Position numbers and translations under genes: made by a program
In this document: in pieces, positions 16,012 to 25,058 of the stretch
Layout of the letters: every line of letters begins with the position of its first letter
How positions within the stretch are numbered: position 1 is the first letter of the stretch
Notes under the pieces: model-generated
What the model saw: only the letters and a program-made list of their open reading frames with translations
Told to the model about the DNA's origin: nothing
The model's database searches: none
From: an uncultured bacterium
GTDB lineage: Bacteria; Verrucomicrobiota; Kiritimatiellia; RFP12; UBA1067
Length of the DNA stretch: 35,500 bases
Direction: 5' to 3'
NCBI GenBank assembly: GCA_902770045.1
Contig: CACXRO010000025.1
Span: forward strand, 1 to 35,500

Positions 16012-18403
16012 CAAGATACTCTACTACGGGAACTCCGGCTCGTCGCCGCTTTACTACGGGTCTTCCGGGTCGGGCCCGATGGGCGGCGGATCCCCCGTCT
16101 ACTACCACTCAGGGTCCTACGGCTCCTACGGCGCATACGGCTCCTACGGCGCATACGGCTCCTACGGAGCGAACGGCGGGGTGGACGGGGAAGAAGGCTC
16201 GATCATCGGCTCGCTTTCGCTCGGGCGCATGCTCCGCGTCGTGTCGCAGCGCTGGCTCTCGGTGTTCGTGTTCATCCTCGTCGGCGCGATCATCGCCTTC
16301 GCCGTCTACCGCATATCGCCCACCGTCTACGAGGCGAGGAGCGAGTTCTCCATCGACCTGCGGCGCACCTCCGGGCGCACCGGCACCGCGCTCGACCAGG
16401 CGTCGCCGGACTACGGCAGCAGCTACGAGGAGATCTTCAACACCCGCCTTCCGGACTGGCGCTCCGGCCGGATCGTCTCGATGATCCTCAAGCAGTACCG
16501 CGCCGACAACCCGTCCTCCACCGTGACGGACGAGGAGCTGATGTCCACCCTCGGCTCCACCCGCATCGACATCGTTCGGCGCTCGCGACTCATCACCATA
16601 ACCATCCGCGCCGGGTCGCCCCGCCTCTGCGCCGCGCTCGCCAACGCCTACGCCAAGTCGATCGACAAGTTCACCGAGGAGGAGAACAAGGTCCGCTGCG
16701 ACAAGGCCGTATCGCAGATCCATCAGAACGTCGAGAAGCAGCGGCGGATGGTGGACAAGATCGCCAAGGACCTCCTGGACTTCCGCACCGCGAACAAGGT
16801 CGACAACCTGCGCTCCACCCGCGACACGGTGCAGCAGTCGCTGCAGAAGGCGACGAGCGACATCCTCACCCTCGAGACCGAGAAGACCCAGCTCACCGAA
16901 TGGGAGAAGATGCTCGCGCAGGTGCAGAAGGACCCCACCACCTACGGCAGCCTGGCGGTCAACGTCCCGCGCGCGCAGGAGATTGCCACCGAGTTCAAGG
17001 GCTACCAGGACGCGGAGAACGACTACCAGAAGCTCCTCTTCGCCTACACCGAGAACCATCCAGAGGTGCTGGAGAAGAAGAAGGCCGCCGAGCTCGCCCG
17101 CCAGCGCTTTCTCGACGCAGCCGCTCGTGCGCTGCTGACCGGCCGCTCGACCCTCCAGGTGGTAAAGAACCAGCTCGCCAACCTTTCGGTGCGGCAGGAC
17201 GAGCTCCGCAACGAGCTTGCCAACATCGAGCAGCGCATCGTGTTGGCGGAGTCCGGCCTCGGCCAGCTGGAGGCCGACTTCGGGGTCCAGAACCGCCTCC
17301 TCGAGGGGCTGCTGCTCGACGAGAACAAGGCCCGCATCGAGGCGGAGTCCAACAACGAGATCGTGCGCGTTGGAAGCCCAGCCTCCGAGCCTTCCAGACC
17401 GATTCTCCCCGACCCGGTGATCATCTTCGGCGCCGGCGCGTTTCTCTCGGTCACGCTCGGCCTTCTCTTCGTGCTGGTCATGGACAACCTCGAGGACACG
17501 GTCATCAACCTCTCGGACATCGAGGGCCGCCTCGCGCTCAAGGTGCTCGCGGTTCTTCCGCATGTCCGCCGCAAGAAACGCGAGGAGGTGGCAAGGTTCC
17601 TGATCGAGGACCGATACTCCCAGTTCTCGGAGTCCGTCGCCGGCCTCAGGAACCTCCTAGACTCGCCGCGCTACGAGGCGCTCTCGCACTGCATGCTCGT
17701 GATTTCCACCCAGCCCGGCGAGGGCAAGACCATCACCTCCACATCGATTGCAATCGCCTATGCCCAGGCCGGCCGGCGCACGCTGCACGTCGACTTCGAC
17801 ATGCGCCGCCCGCGGCTTGCGCACGTGTGGGGCCTCGAGCTCGACGAGTCCAACAGCTTCTCCCACGTGCTCCAGCGCTCTGAGAACACGATGCCGGACT
17901 TCGCCTCGATCGTGCACAAGACCGACGTCAAGAACCTCGACGTCATCGCCTCGGCGCCGCCGAACGGCATCTCGCCGGCGACGATCTTCGGCTCCTCGGT
18001 CATCGCCAAGTTCTTCGACTGGGCGCGCGAGAACTACGACCGCGTGATCGTCGACTCCCCGCCATACGGGCTCGTCGGCGACGTAGTCTCGCTCGCGGTG
18101 ATGGTCGACTCCGTCGTCATCATGTGCTGCCCCGACCGCACCCACTTCAAGCCGATCCAGTACTGCGCGCGCGGCCTCACCGAGGCCGGCGCCAACATTC
18201 TCGGCGTGGTGGTGAACGACGTGGAGGTGGCCGCCGCCGCCGCGTTCACCCCCGGCGGCAAGCACCGCAGCCGCTACGGCTATGGCTACGGCGGATACGG
18301 CTATGGCTACGGCTATGGCTACGGATACGGCCGCCACGAGAAGCCCGAGGACGGATCGGCGGAGAACGAGGGAGAGACCAGTGAGTTCAACGACGAGGAG
18401 TAG
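16004..18403 (+). CDS. Wzc-type chain-length determinant and BY tyrosine kinase
   Basis: 799 residues combining a Wzz domain and a bacterial tyrosine kinase. Residues about 3-60 are an unusual Tyr/Gly/Ser-rich repeat ([13 protein letters not shown]). TM1 is at about 84-104 ([19 protein letters not shown]), a long periplasmic coiled-coil region follows, and TM2 is at about 471-495. The kinase has Walker [13 protein letters not shown] (Lys575), Walker A' [12 protein letters not shown] and Walker [10 protein letters not shown]. The C-terminus has a Tyr cluster ([20 protein letters not shown], about 757-777) as in Wzc. Both ends lie in the cytoplasm, so both tyrosine tracts could be phosphorylated. 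It controls chain length and export with the Wza-like protein. No cognate phosphatase gene (wzb) is in the window. Confidence 0.93.
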   Translation: MSDKILYYGNSGSSPLYYGSSGSGPMGGGSPVYYHSGSYGSYGAYGSYGAYGSYGANGGVDGEEGSIIGSLSLGRMLRVVSQRWLSVFVFILVGAIIAFAVYRISPTVYEARSEFSIDLRRTSGRTGTALDQASPDYGSSYEEIFNTRLPDWRSGRIVSMILKQYRADNPSSTVTDEELMSTLGSTRIDIVRRSRLITITIRAGSPRLCAALANAYAKSIDKFTEEENKVRCDKAVSQIHQNVEKQRRMVDKIAKDLLDFRTANKVDNLRSTRDTVQQSLQKATSDILTLETEKTQLTEWEKMLAQVQKDPTTYGSLAVNVPRAQEIATEFKGYQDAENDYQKLLFAYTENHPEVLEKKKAAELARQRFLDAAARALLTGRSTLQVVKNQLANLSVRQDELRNELANIEQRIVLAESGLGQLEADFGVQNRLLEGLLLDENKARIEAESNNEIVRVGSPASEPSRPILPDPVIIFGAGAFLSVTLGLLFVLVMDNLEDTVINLSDIEGRLALKVLAVLPHVRRKKREEVARFLIEDRYSQFSESVAGLRNLLDSPRYEALSHCMLVISTQPGEGKTITSTSIAIAYAQAGRRTLHVDFDMRRPRLAHVWGLELDESNSFSHVLQRSENTMPDFASIVHKTDVKNLDVIASAPPNGISPATIFGSSVIAKFFDWARENYDRVIVDSPPYGLVGDVVSLAVMVDSVVIMCCPDRTHFKPIQYCARGLTEAGANILGVVVNDVEVAAAAAFTPGGKHRSRYGYGYGGYGYGYGYGYGYGRHEKPEDGSAENEGETSEFNDEE
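16121..16174 (+). repeat. 18-bp tandem repeat encoding Tyr-Gly units
   Basis: The 18-bp unit GGCTCCTACGGCGCATAC occurs twice perfectly (16121-16138, 16139-16156) and once degenerated (16157-16174). It encodes the N-terminal Tyr-Gly-Ser/Ala repeat of the kinase. A comparable TACGGCTATGGC-type tract lies at about 18274-18330 in the C-terminal coding part. Confidence 0.85.
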
Positions 18404-19430
18404 GCGCTGCATCGTCACCGGCGGATGCGGCTTCATCGGCTCGGCGCTGGTGCGCCACCTCTGCCGCGAGGGACGCGAGGTGCTGGTGGTGGACAAGCTC
18501 ACCTACGCCGGCTGCGTCGATTCGCTCCGCGAGGCGGAAGGGCGCTACACCCTGCTCGTGAAGGACATCTGCGACGAGCGGGCGATGGCCGCGGCGTTCC
18601 GCGAATTCAGGCCCGACACCGTCTTCCACCTCGCCGCCGAGAGCCACGTCGACCGCTCTATCGACGGCCCCGGCGAGTTCGTGCGCACCAACGTCCTCGG
18701 CACCGCGACGCTCCTCCAGGCCGCGCTCGGCTGGTGGAGGGAGCACCCGTCGTTCGTCTTCCAGCACATCTCCACCGACGAGGTCTACGGCTCGCTCGGC
18801 GCGGAGGGGTTCTTCTCCGAGTCGACCCCCTACTCGCCGCACTCGCCATACTCCGCCTCGAAGGCCGCGAGCGACCACATGGTGCGCGCCTGGCACGACA
18901 CCTACGGGCTCCCGGTGCGCATCACCAACTGCTCCAACAACTACGGCCCCTACCACTTCCCCGAGAAGCTGGTGCCGCTCGTCATCCTCAACTGCCTCGA
19001 GGGGAAGCCCGTGCCAGTCTACGGCTCCGGCGCCAACGTGCGCGACTGGCTCTACGTGGACGACCACGTCAAGGCCCTCTGCCTCGTGAACGAGCGCGGG
19101 CGGGACGGCGAGACCTACAACGTCGGCGGCCACAACGAACGCACCAACCTCCAGGTTGTGGAGGCCATCTGCGCGATCCTCGACGAACTCCGCCCCCGCG
19201 CCGACGGCAGCTCCTACTCCTCGCTCATCACCCACGTCGCCGACCGCCCCGGGCACGACCTCCGCTACGCGATCGACCCGTCGAAGCTGATGAACGAGCT
19301 CGGCTGGCGCCCCGAGGAGCGCTTCGACTCCGGCATCCGCCGGACCGTCGAGTGGTACCTCGCCAACGACTGGTGGTGGCGTCCGCTCCGCGAAGGCCGC
19401 TACGGCGGCGAGCGCCTTGGACGGGCATAG
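18381..19430 (+). CDS. rfbB: dTDP-glucose 4,6-dehydratase-type NAD-dependent epimerase/dehydratase
   Basis: A 349-residue extended short-chain dehydrogenase. Start GTG 18381 is preferred: it follows GAGGGAGAG, overlaps the kinase gene by 23 bases, and puts the NAD-binding motif [14 protein letters not shown] near the N-terminus. Further signatures are [28 protein letters not shown] (catalytic Thr-Asp-Glu), [10 protein letters not shown] (Tyr-x3-Lys), [15 protein letters not shown], and [15 protein letters not shown], all typical of RfbB. It converts dTDP-glucose to the 4-keto-6-deoxy sugar, the precursor of deoxysugars such as rhamnose. No rfbA, C or D genes are in the window, so a related nucleotide-sugar dehydratase cannot be fully excluded. 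Confidence 0.88.
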   Translation: MSSTTRSRRCIVTGGCGFIGSALVRHLCREGREVLVVDKLTYAGCVDSLREAEGRYTLLVKDICDERAMAAAFREFRPDTVFHLAAESHVDRSIDGPGEFVRTNVLGTATLLQAALGWWREHPSFVFQHISTDEVYGSLGAEGFFSESTPYSPHSPYSASKAASDHMVRAWHDTYGLPVRITNCSNNYGPYHFPEKLVPLVILNCLEGKPVPVYGSGANVRDWLYVDDHVKALCLVNERGRDGETYNVGGHNERTNLQVVEAICAILDELRPRADGSSYSSLITHVADRPGHDLRYAIDPSKLMNELGWRPEERFDSGIRRTVEWYLANDWWWRPLREGRYGGERLGRA

Positions 19431-19460
19431 GCGTATTTCAAAAACAAAAAGGAGAATCCA

Positions 19461-22013
19461 ATGAAACTGAATACGCTTGTCGCCGCGACGATGTCGCTGG
19501 CGGCGCTTGTCTCGTGTACCACGGCCCCCGACGCGCAGCAGAAGGCCGCCGCGTCCGCCGCACCCGCCGCCGCCGCAAAGGTGGTCAGGATCGACCCCTC
19601 GTGGAAGGCGATCCGCGACATCTCGGCCTCCACCTGCTCGCCGTTCGTGGGCTACGCCGGCTCGCTCGAAGGCGACGACTGCAAGACGTACTTCGAGACC
19701 GACCGCGAGGCGACGGCCCGCGCCTTCCGCCTTGCCGGCGCGAGGTTCGTCCGCCAGTGGAGCGCAGTCGGCCACTGGCAGCTCGGTGCCGGCGCCCAGG
19801 CGTGGCGCGCGGTCCCGAAGGTGAAGGACGGCCGCTGGAAGCTCGCCTGCGTCGGGGATTCCACCGACATGAAGAACGTATTCTCCTTCTACAAGGAGTA
19901 CGGGATCAAGGTGATGCTGACCCTGGAGAACTATTCGGTGTACACCAACGCCTACGCGCTCGGCGACATCGACTTCAAGTCCTACACGCGCATGGCGGAC
20001 AAGTCCGAGGTGTTCGGGAAGTCGAGCGACATCAAGTGGGTGAAGAAGGTGATCTGCGACTACGTGCGCTGGATCGTCGAGAACGGCTTCACCGGCGTCG
20101 TGGCCGGGCTCGAGCTCGGCAACGAGCCGTACGGGCAGCCCGTCAACAACGCGCCGGTCTACGCCGAGCGCTGGACGCCGATCGTCAATGAGATCAGGGA
20201 GATATGGCCAAAGGCGCCGATTGGCATCGCGATCGGCGAGTACTTCGAGAACGACCCCGACGTCAAGGCCATCCGCGACCGCGCGCTGGGGTCCACCCCG
20301 CTTAGGCGCACGACCTACTTCTCGGCCAGCGAATTCAACCGCTGGAGCGCGCGCTACATCGTGGCGATGTCCAACTGCCTCCACAACATCGACCACGTGA
20401 TCTACCACACCTACGGCGCCGAGCGCCCGTTCTCCGCCACCTACGACGGGCTGGTGCGCTACCGCAACTTCAACCGCGCCTTCCCCGAGCTCGCGGGCAA
20501 GAAGATGTGGATCACCGAGTGGCGCGACCGGTCGGACGAGGACAACTGGTCGCACCAGCGCTTCCGCGAGACCCTGAACAAGACCGGCTACATGATGATG
20601 ATGGCCGCGCAGCCGGACATCGACGGAATGAACCTCCACCAGTTCACCTCGCTTTCCGGCGCCTTCCACGCGGCGATCAAGGGCAGGCCCAACGGCGACG
20701 GCACCTGGGGCGACGGCACCTGGGCCTGCCACTGGGACGGCGCCTGCAGCTGGCGGACGAACTTCGACGACATCCACAAGACCTATCTCGAGCCCGGCAT
20801 GATGGGCCCGGCGATGCGCCTGATGGCCGAGTCGTTCCGGCGCGAACCGCTCGTCATCGACTTCGGCAGCGAGAAGTACGGCGCGTATTCGGAAGGATGC
20901 TCCAACGCGGTCTACTCCTGCTCCGACTACTACGGCGATTTCGCCCTGCGCTTCCGCCGCGAGCTCAGGAGCGGCAGGCGCTGGGACGAGATCAAGCCCG
21001 CCGGCGACGACTGCGAGTACATCGTCACCGTCAACGCAAAGCGCTCCTACATGACCTTCCTCGCCGTCAACTACAAGAACGCGGAAACCCGCTTCGAGCT
21101 GCGCCTGCCGCCGGGCTGGAGGGTGTATCCCTACGAATACCGCGTCTACGACTGCCCGGAGCGCTTCCTCGACCTGCACGAGGTGCCCGGCGAGCCGCCG
21201 TTCACCCGCCGCTACGGCTACCAGACCTTCAATCCCTACTTCGACGGGCGGGTTGTCGCCGGACCGGTCGTCCTCGAGATCCCCGCCAACTCGGTGACCG
21301 CGGTGCACATCCCGATCGGCAAGAGCTGGCTCAACAACGCGATGAAGGACGAGATTGCCCGCGAGAACTTCCTCGGCCACGGCGTCGGCGCCCAGGCCGC
21401 CGCGTTCAAACAGGACCGCAGCGTCCTCGATGCCTTCGCCGGTCCCCAAATGAAGAAGGACGCCGTCTTCCCGCTGGGCGAGGCCGCGCGGCAGTTCTAC
21501 GCCGCCGCCGCCATGCGCGCCATTGAGAAGGGCAGGCTCGACAAGGTCGACCCCAAGGCCTCCGCCAAGGAACTGTCCGCGGCGGTCGCGAAGGCGTTCG
21601 GCAAGCCGGTCGGCGAGGTGCTGCTCGAGGAAGTGCTGCTGCCCGCCGGCGTCACCAACTGCGTTTCATATTCCGACGCCGATGGCGAGATTCAGTCCTC
21701 CGCCGCCGGGGTTGCACTCTTCAACAGCCGGCTCTTCGGTTTCAAGCCCGGCAAGAAGGCGGTGTCGGCGCTCGTCAGCCCCGAGACGCTCGAGAAGGGG
21801 ATTGCCGACGGACTGGTGTCCGTCGAGGGCGAGGTCGGCGACGTCGCCTGGGCCTGCGACCGCGGAAGCCGCACCTCGTTCGCGTTCGTAGCCAAGGCAG
21901 GCGACGCGGCGTCGCGCCGGCATCTCCTTGAATACGCGCTGCAGCTCTGCGGAGCAAAGCCCACGTTCGCCCCTAAGAGCGAGTTCGAGGACCTGCCGGC
22001 GTCGCGCCGGTAG
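19461..22013 (+). CDS. Putative clan GH-A glycoside hydrolase lipoprotein
   Basis: 850 residues. A signal peptide with lipobox LVSC marks a lipoprotein, followed by an Ala-rich linker. The body at about 45-470 reads like a (beta/alpha)8 barrel: FRLAGARFVRQWSA, YGIKVMLTLENYSVYTNAY, TGVVAGLELGNEPYGQP with candidate acid/base Glu222 in the Asn-Glu-Pro motif, HVIYHTYGAERPF, and MWITEWRDRSDEDNW with candidate nucleophile Glu353. A beta-rich region follows (about 470-630: ITVNAKRSYMTFLAVNYKNAE, then WRVYPYEYRVYD). The C-terminal third is not recognised. No specific GH family can be assigned by eye. AAAAAGGAGAA precedes the ATG. Its place in the operon suggests trimming or release of the exported polysaccharide. 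Confidence 0.75.
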   Translation: MKLNTLVAATMSLAALVSCTTAPDAQQKAAASAAPAAAAKVVRIDPSWKAIRDISASTCSPFVGYAGSLEGDDCKTYFETDREATARAFRLAGARFVRQWSAVGHWQLGAGAQAWRAVPKVKDGRWKLACVGDSTDMKNVFSFYKEYGIKVMLTLENYSVYTNAYALGDIDFKSYTRMADKSEVFGKSSDIKWVKKVICDYVRWIVENGFTGVVAGLELGNEPYGQPVNNAPVYAERWTPIVNEIREIWPKAPIGIAIGEYFENDPDVKAIRDRALGSTPLRRTTYFSASEFNRWSARYIVAMSNCLHNIDHVIYHTYGAERPFSATYDGLVRYRNFNRAFPELAGKKMWITEWRDRSDEDNWSHQRFRETLNKTGYMMMMAAQPDIDGMNLHQFTSLSGAFHAAIKGRPNGDGTWGDGTWACHWDGACSWRTNFDDIHKTYLEPGMMGPAMRLMAESFRREPLVIDFGSEKYGAYSEGCSNAVYSCSDYYGDFALRFRRELRSGRRWDEIKPAGDDCEYIVTVNAKRSYMTFLAVNYKNAETRFELRLPPGWRVYPYEYRVYDCPERFLDLHEVPGEPPFTRRYGYQTFNPYFDGRVVAGPVVLEIPANSVTAVHIPIGKSWLNNAMKDEIARENFLGHGVGAQAAAFKQDRSVLDAFAGPQMKKDAVFPLGEAARQFYAAAAMRAIEKGRLDKVDPKASAKELSAAVAKAFGKPVGEVLLEEVLLPAGVTNCVSYSDADGEIQSSAAGVALFNSRLFGFKPGKKAVSALVSPETLEKGIADGLVSVEGEVGDVAWACDRGSRTSFAFVAKAGDAASRRHLLEYALQLCGAKPTFAPKSEFEDLPASRR

Positions 22014-22028
22014 CCGGGAGGCTTCCAG

Positions 22029-22985
22029 ATGCTCCTTGCCGTCATCGCGCTTCTCGCCCTCACCCGCGCCGAACTGGTGGCGCGGATGAAGGCGCCGGTG
22101 CTGACGATGACCGAGGGCCTGGTGAAGGTCTACGCGGACTGCCCCGAGGACATGCGCCGCGACTACCAGATGCCGGTCGCGCGCTTCGCCGCCGACGTCT
22201 GCGAGACGCTCTACCGCGGCGCCGGGGAGCGCCCGCGCCGCTTCGCGGACCCCGGCATCGTCATCCACATCGGCTCGGTGCGCACCAACCTGACCGAGGT
22301 GACGGCGCGGGTGGAGACGAACGCGGAGCGGGTGGTCACGCGGATCTACGCGAAGAGCCCGGAATACGTCGACCAGGAGCGGCTCCGGCTCGAGATAACC
22401 AAGGCGTTCGGCCGCGCTGTGCTCGGACGCGAACTGTCCGACCGCGATGCCGTCGAGGCGCTCGTCGCCGCCGACCCGAAGGTGCGCGTCAGGGAGCGCC
22501 GCCGCGAGCTCGAGGAGTGGCTGCGCGGCGAGGGCGGACACGACGACGAGGAGGCGCTCGCGCTGATGCGCAAGGTACTGGAGCCGGGCGTCGCCAGCGA
22601 GCGCGACGTCCTCGTCTTCGCCTCGCGGCTCCAGCTCTACCCCGAGACGCTTGACCGTCCGTTCGTCGGCGGCCGCACCTCGCTCTCGTTCCGCGAGGCG
22701 ATCGATGCGGCGGGCAAGGACCCGCGGGTGCGGCTCGTGGCCTACCTCAAGTCGAACGAGCTCGCGGTCTTCGGCGGCGGCCGCGGCGAGGACCTCGCCC
22801 GCGCTGCCGAGGCCTACACGCTCTTCCTGCGCGAACTGGTCCGCGGCAAGATGCCCAAGTCCGACCTCTCGGTCATGCTCGACCGCGCCGAGGGACTCCT
22901 CCGCGGCGTCGCGCCCGGCTCCGGCGGCAAGCCGCTTGCGTTGCCAACGACAGTGAAAGGGGATGAAGATGAAGTCAGGGAATAA
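22029..22985 (+). CDS. Secreted or anchored protein of unknown function
   Basis: 318 residues; not recognised. A short hydrophobic N-terminus (MLLAVIALLALTRAE) looks like a signal peptide. The rest is rich in Arg and Glu: a strand-helix region (MTEGLVKVYADCPEDMRRD, PGIVIHIGSVRTNL, VVTRIYAKSPEYVDQERLRLEITKAFGRAVLGRELSD) and helical segments (VRERRRELEEWLRGEGGHDDEEALALMRK). The C-terminal KGDEDEVRE is very acidic. The ATG follows GGGAGGCTTCCAG and lies 16 bases after the glycosidase gene, so they are probably co-transcribed. The layout is reminiscent of small proteins with degenerate peptidase-like folds, but no metal or catalytic motif can be defended. It is the last gene of the operon before the accessory island. 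Confidence 0.6.
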   Translation: MLLAVIALLALTRAELVARMKAPVLTMTEGLVKVYADCPEDMRRDYQMPVARFAADVCETLYRGAGERPRRFADPGIVIHIGSVRTNLTEVTARVETNAERVVTRIYAKSPEYVDQERLRLEITKAFGRAVLGRELSDRDAVEALVAADPKVRVRERRRELEEWLRGEGGHDDEEALALMRKVLEPGVASERDVLVFASRLQLYPETLDRPFVGGRTSLSFREAIDAAGKDPRVRLVAYLKSNELAVFGGGRGEDLARAAEAYTLFLRELVRGKMPKSDLSVMLDRAEGLLRGVAPGSGGKPLALPTTVKGDEDEVRE

Positions 22986-23037
22986 TGGGTTGAATTGCAC
23001 GGCATTGCCATGGAGAACTACAGGGGATTCTCACGCA

Positions 23038-23046
23038 TGGTATAAG
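23038..23046 (+). promoter_or_regulatory. Possible orphan extended -10 in the 22986-23140 spacer
   Basis: TGGTATAAG resembles the extended -10 boxes used elsewhere in the window. No plausible gene starts close behind it, and the next gene is on the opposite strand and convergent. The 155-base spacer otherwise holds only a small GGGG-TT-CCCC hairpin at about 23083-23092. It may be the relic of a promoter cut off by the island, or the start of a small RNA. Confidence 0.3.
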
Positions 23047-23140
23047 TACACGGACGCCGCTCACTAGCGTTCGCGTAGGTATGGGGTTCCCCGAAATCGC
23101 CGAGCGTAATAGAGGCGTGTCTGTGCTGGTCTGTGGTTCA

Positions 23141-24472
23141 TTACAGCGTTTCGAGCGAGTGGGGGTCGAGGAGGAAGTCGACAAGGCCGATGTACGCGAT
23201 GCCGCTGTCGTCGTAGGTCCGGGTCTGGAAGGGGTCGTTGGTTATCACCACCTTTTTGAAGGAATCGCCGGTGTGGCGAAGCGAGAAGGTCTCCTGTTCT
23301 CGCTTCTCGGCGGTGGGGATGGAGTATGCGGACTGAATGTATATCTGCCTCGGACCGCGATTGACGACGAAATCGATTTCGTATTGTCGTATCGTGTGCT
23401 TCCCGGCGGAGTAGTCGTGGCGTTGCACAATGCCGACGTCAATGGAATATCCACGCCGGATGAGTTCGTTGTAGATGGCGTTTTCCATGAGGTGCGTGAA
23501 TTCCGACTGGCGGAAGTTGATGCGCGCGTTCCTAAGTCCGGTATCGGTGGCGTAGTATTTCACCGGGTAGTCGAGGTGGCGGCGCCCCTTGACGTCAAAG
23601 CGCTCTGCCTTGCTGATAAGAAAGGCGTCGGCGAGGTGGTCAAGGTATTGGACGACGGTGTTTCTGCTTGCATTGATTCCGGCAACGGTTTTTGCGGCGT
23701 TGGCGAGTTTGGTCGGGTTTGTGAGCGTGGCGGTGTCGCTCATCACGATGTCGATTACCTTCTCAAGGAGCAGATCGTTCCTGACGTGGTATCTTTCCAC
23801 GATGTCGCGGAGATAAATGGTTGCGTAAAGATCTTTAAGGTACGCCTCTTTTGCCGCAGGCGATTGGGCGAGGACGCAATCGGGGAGACCCCCGTAGAGA
23901 AGATATTCTTCGATTACCTTGAAGGGATTCCGTTCGGAATTGCGAAGAGGCATGAACTCGGCAAAGGACAGTGGCGCAACCTGTATCACGTGCCCTCTGC
24001 CTCTGAACTCCGTCGCGACGTCGGAGGCGAGCAGCCTGGAATTGGAGCCAGTCACATATACATCGACATTTTGGGTGGTTCGCAAACCGTTCAAAACACG
24101 ATAGAAGTCCACAAACATCCTCTCGCGGTCGTCAGGGTGGATCCTGGAAAGGTCAATCCCTTCCGGAAGGGCCTTGCCGCAGTATTGAATCTCGTCAATG
24201 AGCACATAGTTCATCTTCCCGTCGTGAGCAAGCTTGGAGCGAATGTAGCGGTCAAGTTTGATTGGATTGACAAGATCGGCGGTTACGGGATGTTCAAGAT
24301 CTATTTCAATGATGTGGTCGGGCTGTACTCCATCTTCCAGAAGATGGGTCTTGAATATATTGAAAAGAAGATAGCTTTTGCCACAACGCCGTATGCCGGT
24401 AAGAACCTTGACGAAGCCGTTGTGCTTAGCCTCGACGAGGCGATTCAGGAGGTCATTCCTTTGGATCGTCAT
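23141..24472 (-). CDS. AAA_14/DUF4143 ATPase
   Basis: A 443-residue ATPase of the AAA_14 plus DUF4143 type. Walker A is GIRRCGKS (Lys32) and Walker B is YVLIDEIQ (Asp93-Glu94). A sensor-like VTGSNSRLL and the family stretches GRGHVIQVAPLSFAEF, YLLYGGLPDCVL, YLKDLYATIYLRDIVERY, TVVQYLDHLADAFLI and YYATDTGLRNARI are in the usual order. The C-terminal part holds the degenerate nuclease-like segment YEIDFVV...IYIQSAYSI. The start ATG has GGAG 10 bases upstream. The family is very common in Bacteroidetes and PVC genomes, is often mobile or multi-copy, and lacks a settled function. Composition is clearly less GC-rich than the operons around it, and it is the only intact gene on the minus strand, which suggests acquisition. 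Confidence 0.92.
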   Translation of the reverse strand: MTIQRNDLLNRLVEAKHNGFVKVLTGIRRCGKSYLLFNIFKTHLLEDGVQPDHIIEIDLEHPVTADLVNPIKLDRYIRSKLAHDGKMNYVLIDEIQYCGKALPEGIDLSRIHPDDRERMFVDFYRVLNGLRTTQNVDVYVTGSNSRLLASDVATEFRGRGHVIQVAPLSFAEFMPLRNSERNPFKVIEEYLLYGGLPDCVLAQSPAAKEAYLKDLYATIYLRDIVERYHVRNDLLLEKVIDIVMSDTATLTNPTKLANAAKTVAGINASRNTVVQYLDHLADAFLISKAERFDVKGRRHLDYPVKYYATDTGLRNARINFRQSEFTHLMENAIYNELIRRGYSIDVGIVQRHDYSAGKHTIRQYEIDFVVNRGPRQIYIQSAYSIPTAEKREQETFSLRHTGDSFKKVVITNDPFQTRTYDDSGIAYIGLVDFLLDPHSLETL

Positions 24473-24488
24473 TTCAGATGCTCCGTTT

Positions 24489-24602
24489 ACATGTTTATGG
24501 TTTTTTTCATAAAGATGTCAGTAGTGTATCATAGAACGTGCCCTTCGTCAAGGGGTGCGGCGGCGTTATTTGACAGTTTGTTGAAAACCATCATAAACAT
24601 GT
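24489..24602. repeat. 32-bp imperfect inverted repeat around the ATPase promoter
   Basis: Arms 24489-24520 and the complement of 24571-24602 match at 25 of 32 positions without gaps. The first 11 (ACATGTTTATG) are identical and both end in TGTCA. The 50-base interior holds the minus-strand promoter. The layout fits paired operator sites for a regulator, or the terminal repeats of a 114-bp miniature element that brought a promoter. Confidence 0.75.
24523..24551 (-). promoter_or_regulatory. Minus-strand promoter of the DUF4143 ATPase gene
   Basis: Read on the minus strand: TTGACG (24551-24546), 17 bases, TACACT (24528-24523). It lies about 50 bases before the ATG at 24472 and sits exactly between the two arms of a 32-bp inverted repeat. 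Confidence 0.6.
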
Positions 24603-24702
24603 CAATATCTGGGGTTGGCTCTAACCTTGCGCCTTGCCGCACCTATCGCCGTGCTGCGTTTCGCCGCGTGGCGGGCGGGGCGCTGCCCGCGGTTCAGTCC
24701 GT

Positions 24703-24907
24703 TCATTCCACGGCGCCTTTCTTTCTGAGTATCGCGTTGTCTGCCTCGCGCCTGAAGTCCGGGCCCAGCAGGGACGGGTCAAGCGTCACGCAGTCGGCGT
24801 TTATCCTCCGGATGCCCAGCCGCTCCAGGAACTCGCGGCCCCTCTCCCCGTTCGTTGGCGATCGTGGACTCCGCTATGTTCAGCCGATGAAGGTCAGAAT
24901 CCTCCAT
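24703..24907 (-). pseudogene. Frameshifted remnant of a small unknown gene
   Basis: On the minus strand, ATG at 24907 opens MEDSDLHRLNIAESTIANER and then shifts frame at a GGGG run. Reading on in the next frame gives REFLERLGIRRINADC followed by VTLDPSLLGPDFRREADNAI and ends LRKKGAVE at TGA 24703-24705. Removing one G joins the two parts into about 68 residues. The result is coherent, protein-like and GC-rich, so it looks like the C-terminal piece of a decayed gene, or a gene broken by a homopolymer sequencing error. No ribosome site is visible. The rest of the 24473-25058 gap holds only the promoter signals listed separately. Confidence 0.45.
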
Positions 24908-24994
24908 TTGAAAAGGTAAACACTTCCAGGACTTGCGTTTACTCTTGCAATCGACATTATTTTCAACCCATTTACGCTATACTCGGCTGAAATA

Positions 24995-25003
24995 TGATAT
25001 AAT
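24995..25003 (+). promoter_or_regulatory. Extended -10 promoter for the transposase
   Basis: TGATATAAT lies immediately outside the left palindrome (which begins at 25006). No convincing -35 is seen at 17-18 bases; a second -10-like TATACT lies at 24978-24983. Transcripts would start at about 25010 and carry the palindrome as a hairpin in front of the ribosome site. Confidence 0.5.
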
Positions 25004-25005
25004 TC

Positions 25006-25044
25006 AAATATTGAAAATTAGGTCAGACCGAAATTTCAATATTT
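25006..25044. repeat. Left palindrome of the RAYT unit
   Basis: A 39-base palindrome in which 17 of 19 base pairs form. Its arms start AAATATTGAAA and its centre is GGTC-A-GACC. It lies between the -10 box and the ribosome site GGAGGGA of the transposase gene. Confidence 0.9.
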
Positions 25045-25058
25045 AAAATGGAGGGAAA

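Noticed and set aside
18387-21449. A 1020-codon open frame on the minus strand
   Set aside because: It is antisense to rfbB and the glycosidase gene, begins and ends without gene-like signals, and its sequence is the Arg/Val/Ala/Gly-rich pattern produced by reading high-GC codons backwards.
24671-24690. GCGGGC/GCCCGC hairpin as a terminator
   Set aside because: The stem has six pairs with an eight-base loop and no T-run on either side, so it is more likely chance in GC-rich sequence.
23081-24919. A 612-codon plus-strand open frame opposite the DUF4143 ATPase
   Set aside because: No recognisable domain. The minus strand has all Walker and DUF4143 motifs, a promoter and a ribosome site, so the plus frame is a shadow.
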